The notes under the pieces were generated by a model. That model saw only the letters and a program-made list of their open reading frames with translations, ran no database searches and was not told the DNA's origin. DNA of 64,000 nucleotides, from assembly GCA_917880885.1 (NCBI GenBank), contig OU862933.1, positions 6,619,452 through 6,683,451 on the forward strand. The letters are read 5' to 3'. This DNA comes from Limnephilus marmoratus. Taxonomy: Eukaryota; Arthropoda; Insecta; Trichoptera; Limnephilidae. This document shows positions 31,588 to 40,195 of this stretch, in pieces. The translations under genes and the position numbers were made by a program. The stretch's first letter is position 1. Each line of letters opens with the position of its first letter.

Positions 31588-32570
31588 TTTCGTTTCATAC
31601 AAAAATAATTCAGACAAATCTTTCGAATTTTACTTTATTTATTTTGGAATGGTAAATTAAAATTATTCGGGATTGTGTGGTTAAGCTGTTGGTTTGCAAA
31701 TACAATGCGTGGTATCATATCTTTTAAATACTGCTTAAATTATGTATCTCACCGTAATACAAAAGGAAATAAAACAACTATCACCCGAATCAACTATCAC
31801 ACCCGAATCCGTCGCAATTTAGTACTGACCATAGATGTACTGAATTGAACCTGTTGGTAAAAAAAGTAAGTTACTGGTGACTGGTGGGACACGGGCGGGA
31901 ATAAGATACCTTCTTAGTATTTTTTTTCTAAAGCCACTAATCAACAAAAATTGCATACTAAATAATTTAGTTTAAAAATAATCTAATCAACTTCATGGCA
32001 ATAATAGCATACTACTAGAGATTGCTAAGTATGGAGACCTGAAAAAAATAAAGGTTTGAAGATAATCGCAAAAGTATATAAAGGATAAAAAGAAAAGTAT
32101 ATTTTCGAGACCGTTAAGAAAAATGTTACGCCCCTGTAAACAACACTTGCTGCAACCTCCAGAGCGCTCAGATCAATAGAATGCCGTTCTCCTTGAGAGT
32201 TGGATATTGGGGTTCGAACCCAGAGATTACAATTACCACACACTACACAGAGACAGGTATCTCATTCACTCATTCACTCAGTCGCTCATTACGCATACAA
32301 TATCCGAACTGTGCCATATTGGGAAGGGGCTTGTCCATTATCATTTATAATCACTACACAGAGCAATCAATGTATTGAATGAGGATCAAATTGAAAACCA
32401 AATCTTTACACGCGACGCGATGATTTTACAATTTAATATTTTTTTTACAATGTCTTTAAAATCGATGTCGGATAATTTTAATATACCTATATAATACCCA
32501 TTCCAAAATAAATAAAGTAAAATTCGAAAGATTTGTCGAAGGTGGTGAATTTTTTGTTAATTATTTTTAT
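31588..32570. mobile_element. Foldback-like element with 40-bp perfect inverted core
   Basis: 31613-31652 is exactly complementary to 32498-32537 and the match continues, with small gaps, to about 31588/32570 on the outside and about 31670/32470 inside. The 845-bp interior holds a B-box-like GGGTTCGAACCC at 32211-32222 and TCACTCATTCACTCA repeats. No coding. Long inverted repeats around non-coding DNA point to a foldback or MITE-like element. Confidence 0.65.
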
Positions 32571-32589
32571 ATGAAAGGAAAAAAGTTCT

Positions 32590-32660
32590 CCCGAGTTCGA
32601 GCAATTCACACGCGGTAGAAGTAAAACCTTCAGAAAACTAAAGTAGACAAGGGTGGGGAG
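32590..32660 (+). repeat. Repeat-C, second partial copy
   Basis: CACACGCGGTAGAAGTAAAA then TTCAGAAAACTAAAGTAGACAAG resembles 10695-10740. Confidence 0.5.
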
Positions 32661-32854
32661 TGGGGAGACTATTTAGCACTTTTATTATCAATGTGAAGAA
32701 TGATTTTTTTTTCCATATTTTTGTCGTCTAATTCTAGTGCACCTTTTCCTACACATTTGGTCATCTTATTATATAAAAATGTGAAAAAGTAAATAGTCAA
32801 TTTCCTAAAAAGTAATAAAATTCTCCAAAAAAAAACAGTTCAGTTTTATAAATT

Positions 32855-32992
32855 CACTCAGCACACAGGATGCTATTGCTAATGTAACTTTATACATCAA
32901 CATTGGATAAAGGTGAAAAATGTGTAGGTATATTTATTGATTTCAGAAAAACCTTTGATAGCATTTCCCATGAGGCACTGAAGCGCTTTTGT
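32855..32992 (+). pseudogene. Small LINE RT fragment (motif A region)
   Basis: With one frame shift near 32895 the plus strand reads STQDAIANVTLYIN then LDKGEKCVGIFIDFRKTFDS and ISHEALKRF. This is the RT palm region before and including motif A (compare THDAIAELTL and LRKAFDSISH of LINE-D). It was too short and broken to show as a long frame. Confidence 0.7.
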
Positions 32993-33544
32993 TTATCAAA
33001 GTATATTTTTTTGGCTTTAAGGAGGCAATGCGCCTCAAAGATCGACGGTTTCTGTCGATGTAATTTCAAACTTCAATAACTCTGCTAAAAATGGACATAG
33101 CGCCGCCATCTTTAACGGTTATTCCACCTCATCTATTTCTGTGCGATAGAAATCCAAAATTGAATTGAATTCTATTTACATTCTATTAAATAGTCCATAG
33201 AGTAGATGCGGTGGAAACCCAGGTTTAGGCTCGTTTTAAAGGGAAAGGACGAAGTTTTTAACGTCGTGAGTTGCGCACGTGCAAAGGGAACCGGCGATTA
33301 ACGTTTTTTCGACACGTATCCATTATAAACAGGATCCATCTCAGAGACTAATTTTCCGATCCGAGTGAACCAAAAGTTGTTTTGAAGAGGATTGCATATG
33401 TTATAATATAACTTATAACTAAAGCGGTTTTTTATATCGCACGGGAAATTTAATAATAATAATCGTACTGTAATCCCTTGCGGCGGGAAGAAATTCGCTG
33501 AAGAATCACATCACATAAGTTTATGTACCCAATTGAGATATATC
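32993..33544. other. Unassigned stretch
   Basis: AATAATAATAATC near 33450-33470; nothing else recognised. Confidence 0.35.
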
Positions 33545-33665
33545 GTGAGACTGAAGGTAATGGGAAGGGGAAGGAGATGGGGTATATGAAGGTGGGGAGT
33601 ATCTGGCTATTCAGATCTGATACCAAATGCGTCTAAACCCATTTCAAGCAAATATTCAATTTCTA
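33545..33665 (-). mobile_element. SINE-A fragment (reverse)
   Basis: GGGAAGGGGAAGGAGATGGGG...TATCTGGCTATTCAGATCTGATACCAAATGCG...CCCATTTCAAGCAA is the reverse of the SINE-A body; head and tail are missing. Confidence 0.7.
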
Positions 33666-33734
33666 AATATTAATTTTTTTAAAAGAACAGCTTTTATAAC
33701 TTTGAAGGTTATTCCCATCAATGTAATACATATA

Positions 33735-34085
33735 TCATTGAAGAAGAAGATAACACGAAAATATGAAAGAGAACAAGACACAGAAAAATAGAAAAAGATA
33801 ATGGTCGCAACTGGAAAAGAACGAACCCCCTCTCGTCAAACCGGGACGTGCGCTATTACTAATTCAGCCATTGCCACCTTCCATCGAACCGTCATAATTG
33901 TCAATCTATTATGACGGTTTGATGGAAGGTGGCAAAGGGTGAATTGGTAAAGGCGCACGTCCCGGTGAGACGAGAGTTTCTGGGTTCGAGTTCCAGTTGC
34001 GACTATTATCTTTTTTCTATTTTTCTTGTCTTGTTCTCTTTCATATTTTCGTGTTATCTTCTTCTTCTTATCAATGATATTCAAA
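33735..34085. repeat. Large inverted repeat with a tRNA-like sequence in each arm
   Basis: Two arms of about 165 bp around a 12-nt centre (AATTGTCAATCT, about 33896-33907). They share AAGATAACACGAAAATATGAAAGAGAACAAGAC, GTCGCAACTGGAA, CGGGACGTGCGC and GCCACCTTCCATC...CCGTCATAAT with scattered differences. It looks like two SINE-like units head to head. Confidence 0.8.
33929..34003 (+). other. tRNA-like sequence in the right arm (SINE head or tRNA pseudogene)
   Basis: GTGGCAA / TTGCGAC form 6 of 7 acceptor pairs; CTGGG-TTCGAGT-TCCAG is a T arm; CGTC-CCGGTGA-GACG is an anticodon-like stem with GGT in the anticodon place. The D arm is weak. No CCA and the mirrored copy argue for a SINE head rather than a working tRNA. 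Confidence 0.5.
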
Positions 34086-34685
34086 ATATTGTTACCCACC
34101 GATTCCTGCGACGTGTAAAATTTCATTGTGCGCGTTCGGTTTCAGTGTTTTCTGTTATATTTCAACTTTTCGCATTAATTACTTACTCATCCTCATCAAC
34201 TCGATTACACTCTGAATACACTAAATTCTAACCATCATGAAATCCCAGGTAGTTGACCCCTCATATTTCTCAATACACAATGGTCGACGCGTTGCACAAA
34301 TATCGATTAAGTGACATTTGCGCCGTTTATAAATGGTCTGTTATATAATAAAATAATTTCACATTCAGGAATGAATTCATTACAACGCAACGCATAGAAG
34401 CGAACTGTAGAATGTTGCCACACTGAAGATTAGCGGACAACACTGGAAATAATTATTATTGATTGCCACACTAATAATAGTATGCTAGGCACCTACCCCA
34501 GAAGTGTGCAAGTGTTATATTGAGAAAAATCAGTGATTTATGTTTTGAGTCGTTAATACTTATTACTTATTATACTAGTAGTTTTGTGAACAGTTGAGAC
34601 CTCGCGTTCAAAAAAGCATATATCTAATTAATTTTATTTTATAAATCAAAACCAAAATTTCCCCCGAAATCATGAGATTTGTGAG

Positions 34686-34848
34686 GGGGCATACGTTAAT
34701 TACGTGAGAAGTTTTTCTTCCAGTCTAGACCCCCCCACCCCCTTGGTGAGATAAATTTGGGCAACTTCGTATATTCTTTTCAAGTAACGTGAGATTTTTC
34801 CGGACCCCTCCCCCCCTCTTTTGAGCTCACGTAATTAATGTATGCCCC
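34686..34848. mobile_element. MITE with 23-bp inverted repeats
   Basis: GGGGCATACGTTAATTACGTGAG (34686-34708) and CTCACGTAATTAATGTATGCCCC (34826-34848) match except for one base. The 117-bp interior has CCCCCCC-type runs near both sides. A similar C-rich MITE lies at 47508-47657. Confidence 0.8.
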
Positions 34849-35474
34849 TAAGTAGGTTTTTAAATACCTACCCGCTAATTAAAAATGTAAGTGACATTTT
34901 TTAATTGTTTGTAAAGAAACGTCACTATCTCAATGGTAGTACTTAGGTACAATAATACTGAGAAAAATTTAACAAAAAAACACGACGTAAGTCCAAATAA
35001 TCAGAACGATTTCGCACTTGAAAAAATAATCTTTTCTGAACCATTAAAATGGTCACCATTTTGAACCAGAAACGGAACGTACGAACAAATTTACAGACAG
35101 ACGAAATACCAAATGGTCGAGTTAAAATACATACACTCGGTCAATAATATACGAGTATCTATTTTTAAAACATTTTTATAAAATAGTAGTTCACAGTTTC
35201 TTTGAAATATTTTGTTGCCATTGAAAAATTCTAGAGAAAAACAAATAATGTCTAAATTATATTTTTTTTTCATTTTCCGTAGTTCGTGATGGAAATTACT
35301 GAAAATCAAATGTAGATACCATACTCGCGAAAAAGAATTTTAAATCGAATTTTTTTTAAACTTACAAATAACCTGACGATGATTTGAAAATCTCCTGATG
35401 ATGTAGGATTTAACCAGCCGAGAAATTAATTCACGACGCCTGGGTAGGATCCAATCGCGATGCCAACTTACTAA
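34849..35474. other. Unassigned stretch
   Basis: TGACGATGATTTGAAAATCTCCTGATGATG near 35374-35404 is a short internal repeat. No gene. Confidence 0.35.
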
Positions 35475-37600
35475 TCAATATATATATTATAAAAGAAAGT
35501 CCAAAAAAACGTGCGGAACGCAAAAACTCCGAAACGAGTGCCGGTACGATCAAGATAGTTATATGGTATGGTAGATCTCTATCCCCCCTAGGGAATAAGG
35601 GTATTCGTTTTTACCAAAAGGGCTTGCTTTTGAAGATATAAGGGCTGAAAGTTCTAACAAGACTCTAGAAACTTCAAGAAGAGACTGGAAGATTCCGGAA
35701 ACTTCTAGAAAATTCGATAAGACTCTGGAATGTTCTGGAGCAAATGGAGGAGTATGTCAGCGAGTCTAGAAGGTTCTGGAAGGTTCAAGAAGGTTCGATA
35801 AAGCTGTAGAAAGTTCTGAAAGGAGTGGAGGAGTGTGTCGGTGTGTCTAGAAGGTTCCGGAAAATTCTATAAGATTCCAAAAAGCTGTAAAAAGTTCTAG
35901 AAGGTTCAATAAAGCCGTGCAAAGTTCTGGAAGGAGTCGCGGAGTAAGTCTGTGAGTCTAGAAGGATCTGATGGTTCACAAATGCTTAGATTATTGTGTA
36001 TGGAGAAAGTTCTAGAAGGTTCGATAGAGCTATACAAAGTTCTGAAAGGAAAGGAGGAGTGTGTCGGTGAGTCTAGAAGGTTCCAGAAAATTCCAGAAGG
36101 TTCCATAATGCTGTGAAAGTTCTAGAAGGTTCTATAGGGCCGAACAAAGTTCAAGAAGTAGTGGCGGAGTATGTCGGTGAGTCTAGATGGTTCCGGAAAG
36201 TTCTAGAAGGTTTGATGAAGCTGTAGAAAGTTCTAGAAGGTTCCATAAGGCTGTAGAAAGTTCTTAAAGGAGTAGAGCAGTATGTCGGTGTGTCTAGAAG
36301 GTCTCGGAATATTCTAGCAGGTTCCATAAAGCTGTCGGAAGTTCTAGAAGGTTCGATAGGGCTGTACAAAGTTCTGGAAGGAGTGGCGGAGTATGTCGGT
36401 GAGTCTAGATGGTTCCGGAAAGTTCTAGAAGGTTTGATAAAGCTGTAGAAAATTCTAGAAGAGATGGAGGAGTGTGTGAGTGTGTGTAGAAGGTTCCGGA
36501 AAATTCAAGAAGATTCCACAAAGCTGTAGGAAGTTTTAGAAGGTTCGATAAAGTTGTAAAAAAATTCTGGAAGGAATGGTAGAATATGTCGGTGGGTTTG
36601 GAAGTTTCCGGAATGTTCTAGAAGGTTCCGTAAAGCTGTAGAAAGTTCTAATAGGAGTGAAGGAGTGTGTCGGTGTGTCTAGAAGGTCCCTAATTCTAGA
36701 AGATTCCATAAAGCTGTAGGAAGTTCTGGAAGGTGTGGCGGAGTATGTCGGGTGAGTCTAGAAGGTTGCGGAAAGTTCTAGAAGGTTCGTTAAAAATGAA
36801 CAAAGTTCTGAAAGGAATGGTGGAATATATCGGTGGGTTTGGAAGTTTCCGGAATGTTCTAGAAGGTTCGATAAAACTGTTGAAGTTCTAGAAGGTTCCG
36901 TAAAGCTGTAGAAAGTTCTAATATGAGTCGAGGAGTGTGTCGGTGTGTCTAGAAGGTCCCGAAAATTTTAGAAGATTCCATAAAGCTAAAGTAAGTTCTG
37001 GAAGGTGTGGCGGAGTATGTCGGTGAGTCTAGAAGGTTCCGGAAAGTTCTAGATGGTTCGATAAAAATTTACAAAGTTCTGAAAGGAATGGTGGAATATG
37101 TCGGTGGGTTTGGAAGTTTCCGGAATGTTCTAGAAGGTTCCGCAAAGCTGTAGAAAGTTCTAATAGGAGTGGAGGAGTGTGTCGGTGTGTCTAGAAGGTA
37201 CCGAAAAAGTCTAGAAGGTTCCATAAAGCTGTAGGAAGTCCTAGAAGATTCGATAAGGCTATACAAAGTTCTGAAAGGAGTGGCGGAGTATGTCGGTGAA
37301 TATAGAAGGTTCCGAAAAGATCTAAAAGGATCGATAGAGCTATAGAAAATTTTGGAAGGAGTGGCGTAGTATGTCGTTGAGTCCAGAAGGTTCCGAAAAG
37401 TTCTAGAAGGCTCGATAAAGCTCTAGAAAGTTTTGAAAGGAGCAATGGAGTGTGTTGGTGATTCTAGAAGGTTCTAGATAGTTCTGGAAGCCTCCTTAAT
37501 GCTCTAGGATGTTACGGAAGAAGAAAATTTTAGAAGCTTCAGAAATGAGTGGCGGATAGAATTTTTAGAAGCTTCAGGAAAGTTTGGATAATCTTTATCT
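35475..37600 (+). mobile_element. Helitron-type element (H5), 5' end plus HSE-like array
   Basis: Starts TC at 35475 after A, followed by AATATATATATTATAAAA, the usual Helitron 5' look. The 5' 170 bp (through GATCTCTATCCCC and TTTGAAGATATAAGGGCTG) are homologous to the 5' end of H6 at 37601. After that comes the array of 35650-37560. No separate CTRR end was found before H6, so H5 may use the H6 end or have lost its own. No Rep or helicase coding. Confidence 0.72.
35650..37565 (+). repeat. About 1.9-kb minisatellite of heat-shock-element-like units
   Basis: About 18 units of roughly 80 or 110 bp, each marked by GTGTCGGTG.GTCTAGAAGG or a close variant (e.g. 35836, 36062, 36281, 36668, 36938, 37178). 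Inside are strings of GAA and TTC alternating every 5 bp: five units at 35693-35715, six at 35769-35796, four at 36005-36022. TTCTAGAAGGTTC occurs at least ten times exactly. GAAnnTTCnnGAA is the binding consensus of heat shock factor. The longer units contain an extra TTCTAGAAGGTTCCATAAAG segment. Confidence 0.88.
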
Positions 37601-38197
37601 TCAATATACATTATTAAAAAAGTGTTCAATGTGCATGCCGCTAAAACTCAAAAACGAGTCCTGGTATGATAACAGGAGTTATATTGTGTGATAGCCCTCT
37701 ATCCCACATACATGAAGAAAGTAATAGGTTTTACCTGACGGGTGTGCTTTTAAAGATATAAGGGCTGGAAGTCTCGCCCCTTGAAATTTCCAACAGTTCA
37801 TAACATTCCAGAGTATTCTTGAGCCTATCAACACACTCCGGAATATATTTAGGAATATACCGGAATATCCCAGATCATTGTGGAACATTCCAGAACACTT
37901 CTAAATGTTGTGGAATGATCTGAAACATTTGAATTTTTTTTATGGGGCTACCCATATGGGGTATATAAAGCAAGATCCGTCGTGGATTCGAACGTCAATT
38001 CAATCTCACATCAACTCCCTGAGCGAAGCCGGACACCCAGTCAGAGTATTTCAGAGCATTCCACAACGTTCCAGAACATCCCGGAACATTCTGGAAAATT
38101 GTGGAAAGTTCGGGAATAGGGATTCGAGAACATCAATGCGAAACATTTCAGAACACTCTCGAATGTTGTCCTGAGCGAAGCCGGGTAACCCAGCTAG
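37601..38197 (+). mobile_element. Helitron (H6), non-autonomous
   Basis: 5' TCAATATACATTATTAAAAAAG (37601), 3' GCGAAGCCGGGTAACCCAGCTAG with CTAG at 38194-38197 and T following. A second, decayed 3'-end-like CTGAGCGAAGCCGGACACCCAG lies at 38019-38040. The interior has further GAAC/GTTC motifs (TTCCGGAATATTC, ACATTCCAGAACAC). Confidence 0.78.
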
Positions 38198-38261
38198 TCT
38201 ATAGAATAAATAATTTCTTTATTTTACGCACTGATCGATCAATTGTTTCAAGTTAGAAGTA

Positions 38262-38375
38262 ATTATCGCTCTGGAACGAGACCACCATTCAGAATCAAAA
38301 ACGTTGATTGAAATGGCTTTAGCCGTGATCAGTAGATACACCAGGTCTGAAAAGTCAGGTGCATCTCAATGGGTC
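38262..38375 (+). mobile_element. SINE-A fragment
   Basis: GAGACCACCATTCAGAATC...ACGTTGATTGAAATGGCTTTAGCCGTG matches the SINE-A core; no head. Confidence 0.7.
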
Positions 38376-38493
38376 ACAGATGACCAAGAAAAATCAACAA
38401 AATCGGGAATTATAGTGTAATGCCATGTAAAAAAATATCTTAATGTTGGACAATCACTGTTGGCAAACGAGATAAATAAAAAATATTATCATC

Positions 38494-38658
38494 TGTGACG
38501 TATGTGTATGAGGGTGACGGCATGAGAGAGAGATAGCGAGTATGGGATGTATAAAAGGGATGTACCCGCTATTGAGCGCTCTCTCCATATTAACCTGGCA
38601 ACCAATAAACATTGTAACATTAATAGATGTTATTACTACCCGATCCAAAGACACCACA
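38494..38658 (+). repeat. 5' LTR with TATA box and polyadenylation signal
   Basis: 165 bp. TATAAAA at 38550-38556 and AATAAA at 38604-38609 mark U3 and R. The interior starts GTTGGCGCAGTGCGCAGCAC; TGGCGCAGTGCGC is the presumed primer-binding site. Confidence 0.92.
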
Positions 38659-38849
38659 GTTGGCGCAGTGCGCAGCACGGTAGTTTTATTTTACGTAAAT
38701 ATTGAAAGAATCTACGTGATAGATTCCATCGGAATCTGTAAGGATTGTCAGGAAGTTGGCCGATCGCAGGAGCGATCGTGTTATGAAGAATTTGGAGCAG
38801 CCACACGCAAGTATACGCGTGTGTGGGTACGGAAAATTTGCAAGATTAT

Positions 38850-38935
38850 TGTCGTTGGGTACACCGTGTAACGGGGTACAGGATCGTGTCAAGGATACAC
38901 AAGGGTACACCGTGTAACGGGGTACAAGGATCAAG
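38850..38935 (+). repeat. Direct repeat in the gypsy leader
   Basis: GGGTACACCGTGTAACGGGGTACA at about 38858-38881 and 38905-38928, followed by GGATC-rich repeats (ATCAAGGATCGGGTCAAGATCAAGG). Possibly part of RNA packaging or leader structure; function unknown. Confidence 0.75.
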
Positions 38936-39193
38936 GATCGGGTCAAGATCAAGGTCATCATCGTGTGGATTAGCCGGAAACCGGGACGTGGTTTCCGTCG
39001 CTGCAGTCTGGGAAGGAAGACCTCGGAGAAAGGATTGGATCCGCAGCTGTCGGGAGACGGAGCCAGACGGGGACGGTGATCTACGGCTCTGGGTGGCGTG
39101 CACGTGGAACGTGGAACGTGGACCTCGGAGTGTAGCCTCCTAGGAAGTGCTGAGATAAGTAGTCCTGATTATTTTGTTTCAGCTCTTCCCCCA

Positions 39194-40195
39194 ATGGAGG
39201 GTGTTTGTAAGAATTTGGGGACGTTCTGTTGCAGAACGGGAAACTGGTCAGTGTTCAAGGAACGACTGGATCAGGTCCTCATTTTACATGATGACATAGT
39301 TGAGTCACAAGAACGCAAAAGAGCATTTTTGCTGAGTTGCCTCACCGAAGAAACTTTCTCTTTATTATGTGATCTATGTTTCCCTAAAAAGGTTTCTGTT
39401 TGTTCTTTTGATGATTTATGTAAATTATTTGATTCACATTGCAAACCTATTCAAAATATTTTCGAGTCGCGTGAGTTATTTTATAAGTGTAAACAGCTAG
39501 CTAACGAATCTATTAAAGATTACGCTGCTAGGTTGCGAGGACTGAGTTTGACGTGCAATTTTGAATTGAGGCTGGAACCTTGTTTAAAAGACATATTCAT
39601 TATTGGAATTTTCAATGAAAAATTGAAACATAAGTTGTTCGTTGAGGGGGTAAATACTTCTTTTTCAGAATGCATTCAGTTAGCAGCTTCATGGGAACAT
39701 GTTGTTAATTTTAAGAAAGTTGATACGAATTTAAATGTTGTGCATAAGGATAGTAATGTTGTCCGTAAATCCAGGTCGGATAGTCCGATCAGATTTAAAA
39801 GTGCTATATTTACTGGCGTCTTACTACGCACTAGTAAGACGCCAGTAAATATTGCATTAAAAAAATGTTTTTTGTGCGGAAAAACGAATCATTTGCAGAA
39901 AGATTGTTGGAAGAATATTTTTTGTAATCTATGCAATAAATCGGGTCATCCTAGTAATGTGTGTAAAAACAGTAAAATTAATGTAGGTAATAAGAATAAA
40001 CGATTAAATTCGGTTTTTATGTTGCATGACGGCACGGGGCCGGAACCGATATTCGTAGATCTCATTATTGGTAACACTGTTCTGCGAGCAATTGTTGACA
40101 CCGGCGCTGAAATTAATGCAATTCCATATGAAGTGTATTTAAAAGATTTTGTTTCTTATGAATTGGAAAGATGCGATATGACGGGAAAAGGTTAA
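39194..40195 (+). CDS. gag: Ty3/gypsy Gag with start of protease
   Basis: The likely start is the ATG at 39194 (MEGVCKNLG), since earlier codons in the frame belong to the leader; about 333 aa. The first 200 residues are a retrotransposon capsid domain (GTFCCRTGNWSVFKERLDQV, then KDYAARLRGLS). Two zinc knuckles follow, CFLCGKTNHLQKDC and CNLCNKSGHPSNVC, both C-X2-C-X4-H-X4-C, which bind element RNA. Near the end IVDTGAEINAIP is the aspartic protease active site. The frame stops at 40193-40195, right after a slippery site, so the rest of the protease is in the pol frame. A perfect 21-bp inverted repeat lies inside at 39806-39852. Confidence 0.9.
   Translation: MEGVCKNLGTFCCRTGNWSVFKERLDQVLILHDDIVESQERKRAFLLSCLTEETFSLLCDLCFPKKVSVCSFDDLCKLFDSHCKPIQNIFESRELFYKCKQLANESIKDYAARLRGLSLTCNFELRLEPCLKDIFIIGIFNEKLKHKLFVEGVNTSFSECIQLAASWEHVVNFKKVDTNLNVVHKDSNVVRKSRSDSPIRFKSAIFTGVLLRTSKTPVNIALKKCFLCGKTNHLQKDCWKNIFCNLCNKSGHPSNVCKNSKINVGNKNKRLNSVFMLHDGTGPEPIFVDLIIGNTVLRAIVDTGAEINAIPYEVYLKDFVSYELERCDMTGKG
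39806..39852. repeat. Perfect 21-bp hairpin inside gag
   Basis: 39806-39826 (ATATTTACTGGCGTCTTACTA) is exactly complementary to 39832-39852; the loop is CGCAC. It encodes residues just before the zinc knuckles and keeps the frame. Confidence 0.92.

Noticed and set aside
33836..34231. Frames of 96 and 100 aa on opposite strands
   Set aside because: Mirror images generated by the inverted repeat; not genes.
35785..37445. Ser/Thr/Pro-rich minus-strand frames (60-84 aa)
   Set aside because: Read-through of the HSE-like minisatellite; frames break between units.
35650..37565. CRISPR array
   Set aside because: Units vary in length and sequence, there are no unique spacers, and the surroundings are eukaryotic TEs.
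38686..39143. Frames of 85-109 aa in the gypsy leader
   Set aside because: Overlap the primer-binding site and leader; no similarity to retroviral or host proteins seen.
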